From CAZPNX01 sp964518765 (GTDB taxonomy: Bacteria > Edwardsbacteria > AC1 > EtOH8): a DNA stretch of 64,000 bases. Under the pieces are notes generated by a model, which did not search any database, was not told the origin of the DNA, and was given only the letters and a program-made list of their open reading frames with translations. This document shows, in pieces, positions 48,304 through 58,600 of the stretch; within the stretch, counting starts at the first letter, position 1, and every line of letters starts with the position of its first letter. Made by a program: the position numbers and the translations under genes. Location of the stretch: the NCBI GenBank assembly GCA_964518765.1, contig CAZFJC010000003.1, forward strand, positions 1 through 64,000, read 5' to 3'.

Positions 48304-49515
48304 ATGAAGCTGAAGACCCTCGCCCTGCCGACTATCCTGTCCGCCCTGGCTTTGGCCTCGTGCGGCAAGGGGCCGGCCACCCCCTCCACCCCGGGCCTGC
48401 TTTTGGGGACGGTGGTCGATTCCACCAGCGGCGCCCCCCTGGCCGGCGCCAAGGTGGTGGTCGGGGCCAATGATTCCGCCGTCACCGGAGCCGACGGCAA
48501 TTTCTCCTTCAGCCTGCTCCAGGGCCGTTATGTCATCCAGGTCTCCAAGGACGGCTACTATGGCGTGGCCGCCAACGTTCCGGTTCTCTCCGGCGACACC
48601 ACCCGGATCACTGTTTACACGCTCCTCAGGCCCTGGACGCCGGGGACGGCCATACCGGATTCCAACGACTACAGACACAACTCCGCATCCGTGCTATGGA
48701 ACGGCCTGTTATACCTGGTGGGCGGCCGGCAGAATACGATCGTTCTCAATTCCACATTGACCTACTCCCCCTCAACCGCCGCCTGGCCCGCCAATTCCAT
48801 CCAAACCCTGTCGCCCGGCTGCGAGCAGTCGGCCGGCCTTGTTTTCCATGACACCCTGTTCCTGTTCGGCGGGCTCTCCGGCTCCACATCCCTGGCCACA
48901 GTGCTCAAGCTCTCAGGGTCGAACTGGACATCTTCAGTTAATTCGATGCCCGCCGCCTCCTACGCCATGTCGGCCGCCGCCTTCGGCGACAGCGTCTTCC
49001 TGTTCGGGGGATATATCGGCGGTGTTATTTCGGACACGGTCCGGGTCTACCGGCCCTCGGCCGACACCGCTGGCGGCTCGCCCTGGAGCGTCTCGGCCAG
49101 CCTGCCATCGCCCCGGGCCGGCATGGCTTGCGCCGTGGTCGGCGGCCAGGTCTACTTCTTCGGAGGCCTCGACAACGCCGGGGCGGCCCGCACCAGCGCC
49201 TTCTGCTTCAACCCGGCCACCGCCGCCTGGACGACCCTGGCCGACATGCCGGCCGCCCGGGCCTACGCCGCCTGCGCCTCGGTCGGCAACCGCATTTTCC
49301 TGTTCGGCGGCCTGGAGGCCGGCGCCGCCCGGGCCAGCACCTTGAGGTACGATATCTCCGGAAACACCTGGGCATCGGCCTCCGACCTGCCGCTGGCCCG
49401 CTACGGCGCGGCGGCGGTGGCCCACAGCGACAGGATTCACGTCATCGGTGGCTTCGACGGCACAAATTCGCTGGGCATCGTCGAGATCTACAATCCGGCG
49501 GCGGATGCAAAGTAA
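48304..49515 (+). CDS. Kelch-repeat lipoprotein with carboxypeptidase-regulatory-like domain
   Basis: The start is the ATG at 48304. Its AGGAG ribosome-binding site (48291-48295) overlaps the end of terC, so the two are coupled. The 403-residue product has a lipoprotein signal (lipobox L-A-S-C). A CarboxypepD_reg-like beta-sandwich follows (G-T-V-V-D-S-T-S-G-A-P-L-A-G-A, about 35-105), then six Kelch motifs ending in G-G (L-Y-L-V-G-G, L-F-L-F-G-G, V-F-L-F-G-G, V-Y-F-F-G-G, I-F-L-F-G-G, I-H-V-I-G-G), a six-bladed propeller. It is probably surface-located and binding; the ligand is unknown. Confidence 0.92.
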   Translation: MKLKTLALPTILSALALASCGKGPATPSTPGLLLGTVVDSTSGAPLAGAKVVVGANDSAVTGADGNFSFSLLQGRYVIQVSKDGYYGVAANVPVLSGDTTRITVYTLLRPWTPGTAIPDSNDYRHNSASVLWNGLLYLVGGRQNTIVLNSTLTYSPSTAAWPANSIQTLSPGCEQSAGLVFHDTLFLFGGLSGSTSLATVLKLSGSNWTSSVNSMPAASYAMSAAAFGDSVFLFGGYIGGVISDTVRVYRPSADTAGGSPWSVSASLPSPRAGMACAVVGGQVYFFGGLDNAGAARTSAFCFNPATAAWTTLADMPAARAYAACASVGNRIFLFGGLEAGAARASTLRYDISGNTWASASDLPLARYGAAAVAHSDRIHVIGGFDGTNSLGIVEIYNPAADAK

Positions 49516-49534
49516 CTCCTCTTGATGGATTTGG

Positions 49535-49570
49535 AAAGCGGGCCAGCCTTAAGGCTGGCCCGCTTTCATT
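49535..49570 (+). terminator. Terminator after the Kelch gene
   Basis: A perfect 14-bp stem (49535-49548 with 49553-49566) closed by a TTAA loop, with A-rich and T-rich flanks on the two sides, may serve both strands. It lies between the convergent Kelch lipoprotein and radical SAM genes. The rest of the spacer holds a degenerate ATCCTTCGGGT...CTCAGGATGAC phrase. Confidence 0.9.
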
Positions 49571-49618
49571 TTCGCGCCTTTTTATCAGATCCTTCGGGTG
49601 TCGGACAGGCAGAAGACC

Positions 49619-50899
49619 TCAGGATGACGTGCGCCGGTTTTTGGAGCGCGGCGCCGGGGTGTTGAAGTAGTCTATCCGCATCCCAGGCAGCTCTTTCCTG
49701 AATAACCCTATCAGCCTCCTAATCCCCAGCGTCCCGCCTTTCGGCCTTGGGATCTCTCTGATGTACCACCAGGGGTCTATGGACAGGTTGCGCATCTGGA
49801 CCACGTCCACCTCTGTCTTTCTTAATAATCCTACCAGCCCCTCGGCCTCCTGCTCCCGGTCGGTGTAGCCAGGGAACACCAGCAGGTTGATATTGACATA
49901 GAGGCCCTCGTCCTTGGCAGTTCTTATGCTCTTCAGAACGTCCGAGTATCTATAGTTGACCGGCCGGTAATAGGCGTCGTAGCAGCGCTTGAGCGAGGAG
50001 TTTAGGCTGATCCGCACCGCCTGCAGACCGGCCCGGGCCAGTGTCCGTATCCTCTCCAGTGAGAAGCCGTTGGTGTTCAGGTTGATGGTTCCCCGGTCGG
50101 TTCTTTCGCGGATGAGACGGATGGCTTCTTCAATAGTTCGATATTGCAGCAGCGGCTCGCCCTCGCAGCCCTGGCCGAAGCTGGCGATGGGCGTCGGGGC
50201 CTCCCGCAGGTGGGGGACGGCGATCTCCGCTATCTCCTCCGGGGTGGGCACGAAGTCGATGCGCTCCTGGCTGGCGCAGCACTCCCCCTCCTGCAATGAC
50301 AGACAGCCCAGACAGCGCGAGTTGCACGAAGGCGAGGTGGGCAGGGGCAGCTCCCAGCGGCGGTAGAAGAGGTTCTTGGCAGCGAAACAGTGGTACTCCA
50401 AGGCACACCTGGCAAGTTGCCTCGATAAACGGTTTGATGGGTTCCCTTTCAGGCGTCGTTCGACAAGTTTGATGAGTTGTTTGTCGAGTTCCGGGCTGTG
50501 CAGCTCGGGGTCGGCCTTGGGATTCTTGGCCACCCGGATCGCCGCCCCGCATATCCTTCCCCGGTGCCAGGCCACCGCGGTGTAGGACCAGAGGGGCAGC
50601 AGGGGCTTCTCGGTCTTTTCGACATAGCCGGGCAAAAGCGTCCTGGTCCAGCCGGCCGGCATGAAGGCGGCCACCGGGAAGATCCGCTTTCTTGTCAGTT
50701 TCTCTAGATAGACCATGGCCCCGTCACGTTCCACGGCCATTATGCCCTTCTTGATTACGAAAAGCTGGCTGCCTTCTGGCAATGGCACCAGATCCTGCTC
50801 GGAAACAGGAACAAGGTCGCCTCCGGAGAGGCCCAGGGCGGTATGGCCGGGCAGGTCGAAGACCCGGCCCTTGGGATCGGCGTAGAGAGGCGACGGCAT
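49619..50899 (-). CDS. Radical SAM protein
   Basis: The start is the ATG at 50899. The 426-residue protein has an N-terminal beta-rich domain of about 190 residues. A radical SAM core follows with S-C-N-S-R-C-L-G-C (CxxxCxxC near residues 193-200), a G-E-G-E/C-E-G-E-P-L-L near 247 and T-I-N-L-N-T-N-G near 276. A neighbouring G-E-C-C pair may bind an extra cluster or metal. The substrate is unknown. A perfect promoter ends six bases before the ATG, so the mRNA is probably leaderless. Confidence 0.9.
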   Translation of the reverse strand: MPSPLYADPKGRVFDLPGHTALGLSGGDLVPVSEQDLVPLPEGSQLFVIKKGIMAVERDGAMVYLEKLTRKRIFPVAAFMPAGWTRTLLPGYVEKTEKPLLPLWSYTAVAWHRGRICGAAIRVAKNPKADPELHSPELDKQLIKLVERRLKGNPSNRLSRQLARCALEYHCFAAKNLFYRRWELPLPTSPSCNSRCLGCLSLQEGECCASQERIDFVPTPEEIAEIAVPHLREAPTPIASFGQGCEGEPLLQYRTIEEAIRLIRERTDRGTINLNTNGFSLERIRTLARAGLQAVRISLNSSLKRCYDAYYRPVNYRYSDVLKSIRTAKDEGLYVNINLLVFPGYTDREQEAEGLVGLLRKTEVDVVQMRNLSIDPWWYIREIPRPKGGTLGIRRLIGLFRKELPGMRIDYFNTPAPRSKNRRTSS

Positions 50900-50905
50900 G
50901 GGTAT

Positions 50906-50934
50906 ATTATAATCCAAGGGCCCCCCAATGTCAA
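50906..50934 (-). promoter_or_regulatory. Consensus promoter of the radical SAM gene; leaderless start predicted
   Basis: On the minus strand a perfect -35 TTGACA (50929-50934), 17-nt spacer and perfect -10 TATAAT (50906-50911) are followed after six bases by the ATG at 50899. Transcription should start at or within a base of the start codon. Confidence 0.92.
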
Positions 50935-50952
50935 AAATATCCGCTTTTTTGC

Positions 50953-50980
50953 TTGACAAAAGAGAAAAAAGTGATATACT
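50953..50980 (+). promoter_or_regulatory. Promoter of the FlgD-Ig paralog array
   Basis: A perfect -35 TTGACA (50953-50958), a 16-nt spacer and -10 TATACT (50975-50980) predict a start near 50987 and a 75-nt leader with AAAGGAG before the ATG at 51062. It is divergent from the radical SAM promoter, with 18 bp between the -35 boxes. The -10 context GTGATATACT is shared with the hdrC promoter. Confidence 0.88.
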
Positions 50981-51061
50981 AGATTTAATGCTATTGCCGT
51001 TATCGCTATGATGTAGCGGCGCGGCGAAAAGACATAAAAACCTATAAAAAGGAGCACGGCT

Positions 51062-52513
51062 ATGATACGATTAATAACCGTTTTATTAGCGTCGACGGCT
51101 CTGTTGTCCGGGCAGCTTGGGGCCGAAAGCTCGCCGCCGAAGATAATGAACGTCGACACCCTGAACATCAACAATTGGACCATCACCCTGGCCAGCCGGG
51201 GGGTGTTCGTTGAACCTTTTGGGGCCTCCGGCGGGTTGGGCGGGCTTTGGAACGGACCCTATCGGTACATAGCTGGAGCTGGCCTATGGTTCGCCGCCAT
51301 CGATTCGGGAGGCCGGAAGCTCATCGCAAGGGGCTATGATTGCGGCCCCGGCGGCTCAGAGTTCGGCCCGGTCAATCCGTACACCGAGGACTGGACAAAC
51401 TATCAGTCCGATTCGCTGGCCAGGGTTTACCTTTCCACCGACCCGGTTGATACCGCCCAGTGGCCGTTGCGTGTGGGCGGGGAGCCGGTGATCCTTTCGC
51501 TTCAGGACAGCTATTGCAAATATAGCGACCAGAATCCTGCCTTCTTTTGGGGACCGTACCCCGTCAATATCGTCGTGGAGCAATTATCTTATGCCTGGGA
51601 CACCGGCATCAACAACGACATCGTCTATTATCGTTTCAAAGTCAAGAACAAAAACGATTACCAGCTCGATAGTTGCTTTATAGGCGTCGGTTTCGACAGC
51701 GACATCGGCAACGAGTCTGGTGCCAGCGGCAATGACCGGACCACGTTCGACTGGATCCGCAATCTTGCCGTCCAGTTCCAAAATGTGACGGAACCGGGCT
51801 GGCCCGTCACCGGTGTTGTGGGCGTACGGTTGTTGGAAACCCCGGAGAACAACATGGGTTATGCGGTCAATATCACCGATGACCAGTATCCCCATACCAT
51901 ACAACCGGGCGATCCCCTGGGAATGACATCGTTCACCATTCAGGACATGAACCATTCGCCCACCTCGGAGGAGGATTGCTACGACGCCATGGCGGGTTAC
52001 GCCTTTTTAGACTCAACGCTGGACGCATACGACCAGTGGGGCAGCGAAAGCCCCGGTGACAAAAGTTTCATTTCCGCCGCCGGCCCTTTCAACCTCAACG
52101 CCTATGACTCCGTAATGCTAAGCATTGCGGTCATGGCGGCCGAGGACACAATCGTTATCAAGATACTTTCGGATTCGGCACAAATATTCTATGACGCCTA
52201 CATCGGAGTGGGAGGCACACCAACGTCAGTGCTCTCCCCACTTCTGCTGGCCCAGAACCTGCCCAACCCCTTCCGTCAACAGACGACGATCAGCTATCAG
52301 CTAACAAGGCCGGGATTGGTCAGCCTCAGGATCTACAACGTGGCCGGGCAGATGGTGAGGACACTGGCAAGCTCGGCCATGCCGGCCGGAAGCTACTCGG
52401 CAACATGGGACGGCCGCGACGAGAGCGGCCGGAGGGTCTCAGCCGGCGTCTACCTTTACCAGTTGAGGGCGAACGACCGGGCGCTGACCAGGAAGATGGT
52501 GCTCCTTCGATAA
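51062..52513 (+). CDS. Secreted FlgD-Ig / type IX-like sorting-domain protein, short paralog
   Basis: The 483-residue product has a signal peptide (about 1-21). An N-terminal domain of about 370 residues is shared with the two following paralogs (W-T-I starts, G-P-V-N-P-Y near 90, D-x-D-I-G-N-E near 220, D-D-Q-Y-P-H-T near 280). The C-terminal FlgD-Ig domain has L-P-N-P-F, L-R-I-Y-N-V-A-G-Q-M-V and ends R-K-M-V-L-L-R. Compared with the next two genes it lacks a central part of about 540 residues. Function unknown; likely exported and surface-attached or processed at the C-terminus. Confidence 0.85.
   Translation: MIRLITVLLASTALLSGQLGAESSPPKIMNVDTLNINNWTITLASRGVFVEPFGASGGLGGLWNGPYRYIAGAGLWFAAIDSGGRKLIARGYDCGPGGSEFGPVNPYTEDWTNYQSDSLARVYLSTDPVDTAQWPLRVGGEPVILSLQDSYCKYSDQNPAFFWGPYPVNIVVEQLSYAWDTGINNDIVYYRFKVKNKNDYQLDSCFIGVGFDSDIGNESGASGNDRTTFDWIRNLAVQFQNVTEPGWPVTGVVGVRLLETPENNMGYAVNITDDQYPHTIQPGDPLGMTSFTIQDMNHSPTSEEDCYDAMAGYAFLDSTLDAYDQWGSESPGDKSFISAAGPFNLNAYDSVMLSIAVMAAEDTIVIKILSDSAQIFYDAYIGVGGTPTSVLSPLLLAQNLPNPFRQQTTISYQLTRPGLVSLRIYNVAGQMVRTLASSAMPAGSYSATWDGRDESGRRVSAGVYLYQLRANDRALTRKMVLLR
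52304..52503 (+). repeat. 200-bp exact repeat shared with 58564-58763
   Basis: Bases 52304-52503 and 58564-58763 are identical as far as I can align by eye. They encode the FlgD-Ig C-terminal domain of the first and third paralogs. Flanking codons and the very last codons differ, so the identity has sharp edges, as left by gene conversion. Confidence 0.93.
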
Positions 52514-52572
52514 CCTTTCGGTGAACTCTCCCCGGCTCTGCCGTTAAAGAACAACGAAAGGGAGAAAACCAA

Positions 52573-55500
52573 ATAAAGCTTTTAATCGCCATTTGCCTGT
52601 TCCCTGTCTTTTCCTCCTCACTGGTTTCGGCCGCGGCTCAGGACTTGCCCCCCTTGCCCAAGCTCATGTCCCAGCGAACCCTGGACATGAACTCCTGGAC
52701 GATCCACGCCACAAACTACGGGCCGTTCGTTGTGCCCACCGCTGGAGGATGCGGCGGGTTCTGGGGCGGGCCTGGGTACAATTACATCTACGGCGCCGGG
52801 ATGTGGGCCGGGGCCATCCTGCCGTCACGGACAAAGGGCGTCGCCAACGGGTACAACTTCGGACAGTCCGAGTTCTGTCCGGTGAACCCTTATACCGAGA
52901 GCTATCAAGCCTGGTTGTCCGATCCGCTGGCCCGGGTCTTCCTGTCCACCGACCCCGTGGATCTCGCTGAATGGCCGGCCCTGGATTCCTCCGGCCGCCC
53001 CCTGGTCCGGTCTCTTCAGGACAGCTACTGCAAATACACCGATGCCAATCCCCTGTATAACTTCGCCGGAAGCGAGCGGCTGAACCTGGTTTTCGAGCAG
53101 ACCAGCTGCGCCTGGAACTATGCGGACAACAACGATGTCGTCTTCTTCCTTTTCCGGGCGAAGAACAAAAACATCTATCCCCTGGACAGCTGTTACCTGG
53201 GACCGGCCATCGACTGCGACATCGGCAACGAGGCCGGCTCCTCGGCCAACGACCGGACCGGATTCGACTGCCAACGCAACCTTGCCTTCCAGTTCCAGTC
53301 AACCCCCGAACCGGGCTGGCCCAAGACCGGGGCGGTGGGCTTCCGCTTTTTGGAGGGGCCGGTGAACAATAATGGGTACGATGTCAACATAGTCGACGAC
53401 CAGTATCCCCACACCATCCCCCAGGGCGCCATGCTGGGCCTGACCGCTTTCACCATATTTACCATAAACATCGATCCCAAGACCGACGAAGAACGCTTCC
53501 TGGCGCTGGCTGGGTGGGACTGGCTTAGCGGAACGCTCGACGCCTACGACCAGTTCGGCACCGAGCAGGCCGGCGATAAAAAATTCCTAATGGGTTCGGG
53601 GCCTTTCTTGCTCTGGCCGGACTCGTCTGTCTCCCTCAGCCTGGCGATCATAGGGGCCGACGACACCGTTAAGCTGAAGCTTGTCTCGGATGTGGCCCAG
53701 CAGCTCTATGACAACGGTTTCGTCCAGGCATGCCCGCCAACCGCCCCGGCCATTACCGCCGTGCCCGGGGACGGAAAGGTATACCTTAGCTGGAACAACG
53801 CGGCCGAGACCACTCCGGACCCCTATTACCCATCCATCGTCTCCACCCCATCCTGGCACACCTATTTCAAGGGCAGCTGGGAGCATTGCTTTGACAAATT
53901 GCTGGTGGACAGCTTCATCGTGAAGACCGGCACCTCCACAAACGATACCATACCCAGGGGAGAGGCGCAGGGCTCCTGGACCGACACCCTCTACGCCCGC
54001 TACAGCCAGAAGGCCATGTACTATCCCTACGATTTCCAGGCCTACGCCCTGTACCGGGCGGCCAGCAGGGAGGATCTGGGAATACCCGGGCTGCGCACCC
54101 AACTGGGCGTCCTGCACACCGGTTCCTCGGGCGCCAAAAGCCTGAATTGGGACCTTGATGACGGGATCCAGATTGTAAGGGACTTCCGGACATTGGCGTA
54201 CTCCACTCCCGATACCACATACATTCTGCCGATCTACGACACCCTGGGGACCGATTGCGGCCTGGCCTACGGCTTCGTGGACAGCGGCGTCACCAACGGG
54301 GTAGTATACTGGTACGGGCTCTCGGCCATTGACTACCAGCCCAACGCCTGTTTCACCCGCAAATGCCCGGTCTCCCTAGCCTCGAACCCGTCACAACCGG
54401 GGTCCTCGGCCGTCCCGCGATACGACATCCCCGGCTCCCAGCCGGCCGGCATCCAGATAAGGGTGGACCTGGGCGACACCGCGGCCACCGACTACTGGCA
54501 CAACACCAAGGTGGTCAACCCGCCGGCCGTGTCTGACGACAGTTTCAAGCTGTTCTGGCAGGAGGCTTCGAAACGCACCTATGAATATTACGGCAAAAGC
54601 TACAAGTTTCCCGTATACACCGGCATCATCTTCGATTCCATGTCCCGTGTCGTCGACTCCGTTGTTTTGGATCCCGAGATATACATAAATGCCAACAATG
54701 GAGTTTACATCGAACGTTTTTTCGGTCCCTCCCGGGACGAGGTTCCCTTCGGAGGCATAGTTTTCCAACCCTATTTAGACTACCACAAGAGCGACTGCAT
54801 ACTGGACAGCATCGTGGTCATCGAGGCCTCCGGCGGGGTCCGCACCTACCCCAAGGACAGCCTGTCGATGGAGCTGAGAACGAACGTCTTCGACGCCACG
54901 AACAGCCTGTGGCAGTGGCGCGGCTCCGACTTCGAGATCAGGTGGATCGAGGACACTCTGAGGGTCAGCGGCAACCTGCGCAACATCCTGCGGGCCCAGG
55001 TTTGGGACCTGACCAACAACGTGGAAGTGCCCATGGATACATTGACCAAGTCCCAGATGACCACCAGCGGCTGGGCCTTCAACCCGGCCGACGTGACCGG
55101 CCTCTCCTTCTGCGACAGCACCCTGTCCGGGGGAACTTCGGGAGCGGGTTTCGGCATGCATATCTGCGGTCTATCGCTTTTTTTCAACTGGGCCGGGACC
55201 ACACCACGCCGCATCGGCAGCCTTTGGGACCAAAGGCCTGAAAACGGCGACGTCTGGCGCGTCTACACCTCCGGCCCCCGCCCCCCTCACGCCGGCGGCC
55301 GGGCCACATTTATCCTCTCACCGCCGCGTCCCGGTTACAAGATCGACGATTCTCCCAATTTGCTGCTCTACCAGAACATCCCCAATCCCTTTGCCGCAAC
55401 CACGGCCATCATCTACCGAGTGGAGGGTACCGGGTATGCCTCGGTCACTTTGAACGTTTACAACGTCCTGGGCCAGCGGGTGCGTTCCTTGGCAGGCGGC

Positions 55501-55638
55501 ATGATCGCCCCTGGCTTCCATCAGGCCGTCTGGGACGGACGTGATGGCGACGGAGGCAGGCTGCCGGCCGGGGTGTATTTCTGCAGGCTGCAGATAAATC
55601 AGCTTTCACGGGTACGCAAGATGGTGTTGCTGCGTTGA
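52573..55638 (+). CDS. Secreted FlgD-Ig / type IX-like sorting-domain protein, long paralog with ATA start
   Basis: The best start is ATA at 52573: AAGGGAG lies eight bases upstream, and the frame then gives a clean signal peptide (K-L-L-I-A-I-C-L-F-P-V-F, cleavage near A-A-A-Q-D). The first ATG/GTG/TTG in frame comes after the signal, so it would give an unexported protein. The 1021-residue product has the paralog N-terminal domain and a middle part with an FN3-like strand set (P-G-D-G-K-V-Y-L-S-W near residue 400). The C-terminal FlgD-Ig domain ends V-R-K-M-V-L-L-R. It lies 59 nt after the first paralog, in the same operon. Confidence 0.85.
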   Translation: MKLLIAICLFPVFSSSLVSAAAQDLPPLPKLMSQRTLDMNSWTIHATNYGPFVVPTAGGCGGFWGGPGYNYIYGAGMWAGAILPSRTKGVANGYNFGQSEFCPVNPYTESYQAWLSDPLARVFLSTDPVDLAEWPALDSSGRPLVRSLQDSYCKYTDANPLYNFAGSERLNLVFEQTSCAWNYADNNDVVFFLFRAKNKNIYPLDSCYLGPAIDCDIGNEAGSSANDRTGFDCQRNLAFQFQSTPEPGWPKTGAVGFRFLEGPVNNNGYDVNIVDDQYPHTIPQGAMLGLTAFTIFTINIDPKTDEERFLALAGWDWLSGTLDAYDQFGTEQAGDKKFLMGSGPFLLWPDSSVSLSLAIIGADDTVKLKLVSDVAQQLYDNGFVQACPPTAPAITAVPGDGKVYLSWNNAAETTPDPYYPSIVSTPSWHTYFKGSWEHCFDKLLVDSFIVKTGTSTNDTIPRGEAQGSWTDTLYARYSQKAMYYPYDFQAYALYRAASREDLGIPGLRTQLGVLHTGSSGAKSLNWDLDDGIQIVRDFRTLAYSTPDTTYILPIYDTLGTDCGLAYGFVDSGVTNGVVYWYGLSAIDYQPNACFTRKCPVSLASNPSQPGSSAVPRYDIPGSQPAGIQIRVDLGDTAATDYWHNTKVVNPPAVSDDSFKLFWQEASKRTYEYYGKSYKFPVYTGIIFDSMSRVVDSVVLDPEIYINANNGVYIERFFGPSRDEVPFGGIVFQPYLDYHKSDCILDSIVVIEASGGVRTYPKDSLSMELRTNVFDATNSLWQWRGSDFEIRWIEDTLRVSGNLRNILRAQVWDLTNNVEVPMDTLTKSQMTTSGWAFNPADVTGLSFCDSTLSGGTSGAGFGMHICGLSLFFNWAGTTPRRIGSLWDQRPENGDVWRVYTSGPRPPHAGGRATFILSPPRPGYKIDDSPNLLLYQNIPNPFAATTAIIYRVEGTGYASVTLNVYNVLGQRVRSLAGGMIAPGFHQAVWDGRDGDGGRLPAGVYFCRLQINQLSRVRKMVLLR

Positions 55639-55686
55639 GAAATCCTTTCCTAAATCGTCATCAAACACGAGAATGGAGGTTCCGTC

Positions 55687-58600
55687 ATGAAGCAAGCTGC
55701 GTCGGCCTTTTGCGCGTTGCTGGCCGTGTTGGCCGCGCCGCTTTTTGCCCTGCCTTCCAGTCCGGCCGCCCCGCTCCAAGCCCCCAAGCTCATGTCCATG
55801 CGGACGCTGGACATGAACGCCTGGAGGATCTACACCACCAACTACGGGCTGTTCGTCACTCCTGCCATGGGGGGCTCCGGAGGTTTCTGGGGCGGCCCGG
55901 GATACAATTATATCTATGGGGCCGGGCTGTGGTTCGGATGCAGCGACAGCCTTCATGTTCACAACGTTTCGGCCGGCTATGACTGTGCATCGGGACAAAG
56001 CGAGTTCGGCCCGGTCAACCCCTATACCGAGGAGTGGGCCAACTGGCTGACCGATCCCCTGGCCCGGGTGTATCTCTCGACCGATCAGGCGGACCTTATG
56101 GAATGGCCGGTCCGGGACTCGTTGAACAACCCGGTGGTCATGTCCCTGCAGGAAAGCTACTGCAAGTATAGCGACATGAATCCGAACTACACCTGGTCGG
56201 GGGAGAACCGGACCAACATAGTCGTGGAGCAGGTGTCGTATGCCTGGAACTACGCCGACAACAACGACGTCGTCTTCTTCCTTTTCCTCGCCAAAAACAA
56301 GAATCCGTACTGGCTCGACAGCTGCTACATCGCCCCGGCGGTGGACTGCGACATCGGCAACGAGTCCGGCTCCTCGGCCAACGACCGCACCGCCTTCGAC
56401 TACGCCCGCAACCTGGCCATGCAGTTCCAGGCCACACCCGAAGCGGGCTGGCCCAAGACCGGCGTTGTTGGCTTCAGGTTCCTTGAGGGTCCGTTGAACA
56501 ATAATGGCTACGACGTCCAAGTTGTCGACGACCAGTATCCCCACACCATCCCTCAGGGCGCCATGCTGGGCTTGACCGCTTTCACCATATTTACCATAAG
56601 CATCGATCCCAAGAACGACGACGAGCGTTTCCAGGCGCTGGAGGGCAGGGACTGGTTTACCGGGATCATGGACGCCTACGACCAGTTCGGGACCGAGCAG
56701 GCCGGTGACAAGCGGTTCGTCATGGCCTCGGGCCCGTTCCGGGTGGGACCGGACTCGTCGGCCGGCCTGGTGGTGGCCGTCATCTGCGCCGACGACACCG
56801 CCAGGCTGAAGCTGGCATCGGACGTGGCCCAGGAGATCTACAACAACGGCTTCGTGCTGGCCTCGCCCCCGGAGGCCCCCCAGCTTACGGCCGTGCCCGG
56901 TGACGGGAAGGTGTACCTCAGCTGGAACAACGCGGTCGAGACCACGCCCGACCCGTTTTACGCCACCATCGACTCCACCCCCTACTGGTACGCCTATTTC
57001 AGGGGTAGCTGGGAGCATTGCTATGACAAAATGCTGGTGGACAGCTTCGAGATTAAAACCGGCACCTCCACCTCGGTCCGGGTCGCCCGCGGCGCCCCCA
57101 ACCCATCCGGCGGCACCGACACCCTCTACGCCCGCTACAGCCAGAAGGCCATGTACTATCCCTACGACTTCCAGGCCTACGCCCTGTACCGGGCCGCCAC
57201 CAGGGAGGACCTGGCCTATCCCGCGGCCAGGACCCAACTGGGCGTCCTGCACACCGGCTCCTCTGGCGCCAAAAGCCGCAACTGGGACCGGGATGACGGG
57301 ATGCAGATAGTCATCGACATCCGCCAATTCGTCTATGTCACCCCGGGCGGAACCTATTACCTGCCCATCTACGACACCCTGGGCACCGACTGCGGCCTGG
57401 CCTACGGCTTCGTGGACACCGACGTCATGAACGGCATGACCTACTGGTACGGGCTCTCGGCCATGGACTATCAGCCCAACTCGTACTTCACCCGCAAGAG
57501 CGCCACCACCCTGGCCTCGGACCCGTCCCAGTTGGCGGTCTCGGCCGTGCCGGCCTCGGACCCGCCCGGCTCCCAGCCGGCCGGCATCCAGATAAGGGTG
57601 GACGTGGGCGACACCGCGGCCACCGACTACTGGTACAACACCAAGGTGGTCAACCCCCCGGCCGTGCCCGAAGACAGCTTCAAGCTGTTCTGGCAGGAGG
57701 CGGCCAAGAGATCTTTGATGTATTACGGGAGAACTTTCTACCTTCCGGTTTACACCGGGATCCTCCGGAACTCTCAAATCCAGATCATGGATACCGTCTT
57801 GCTGGATCCCGAGATATTCGTGGATAAAACCGGGACGTATTTTAACTGGTTTTTCGGCCCCTCCCGGGACGAGACTCCATTCGGCGGAATCGTTTTTCAG
57901 CCCTATCTAGACTACCACAAAGAGGACTGCATCATTGACAGCATCGTCATCATCGAGTCCCCGTCCGGAGTTCGGACCTACCCCAGGGACAGCGTTTCCA
58001 TTGCTTTTCTGGAGGTGATTTTCGACGCCACGAACAGTCTGTGGCAGTGGCGCGGCTCGGATTTCGAGATAAGATGGCAAGAGGACACCCTGAGGGTCAG
58101 CGGCAACCTGCGCAACATCCTGCGGGCCCAGGTCTGGGACCTGACCAACAACGTGGAAGTGCCCATAGACACGTTGACAAAGACCCAGATGACCACCAGC
58201 GGCTGGGCCTTCAACCCGGCCAACGTGACCGGCCTCTCCTTCTGCGACAGCACCCTGTCCGGAGCCACTTCGGGGGCCGGCCTGGGAATGCACATCTGCG
58301 GGCTGTCGCTATACTTTAACAAGCCTGGCATTGTTCCCCACCGCATCGGCAGTTTGTGGGATCAACGGCCGGAAAACGGGGACGTCTGGCGCATCTATTG
58401 CTCCGGGCCCAGGCCGCCGCATCAGGGCGGACAGGCCACCTTCATCCTGTCGCCGGCCGTGGTGGGGGTGAACGGCGGGCCCAACGCCTTCGCCCCCGAC
58501 CTTCTGCTGGCCCAGAACCTGCCCAACCCATTCCGCCAACAAACAACTATCAATTACCAACTGACAAGGCCGGGATTGGTCAGCCTCAGGATCTACAACG

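Noticed and set aside
55606..57777. 723-codon minus-strand open frame opposite the third FlgD-Ig gene
   Set aside because: Low-complexity Gly/Val/His/Arg composition and no motifs; shadow of the plus-strand gene.
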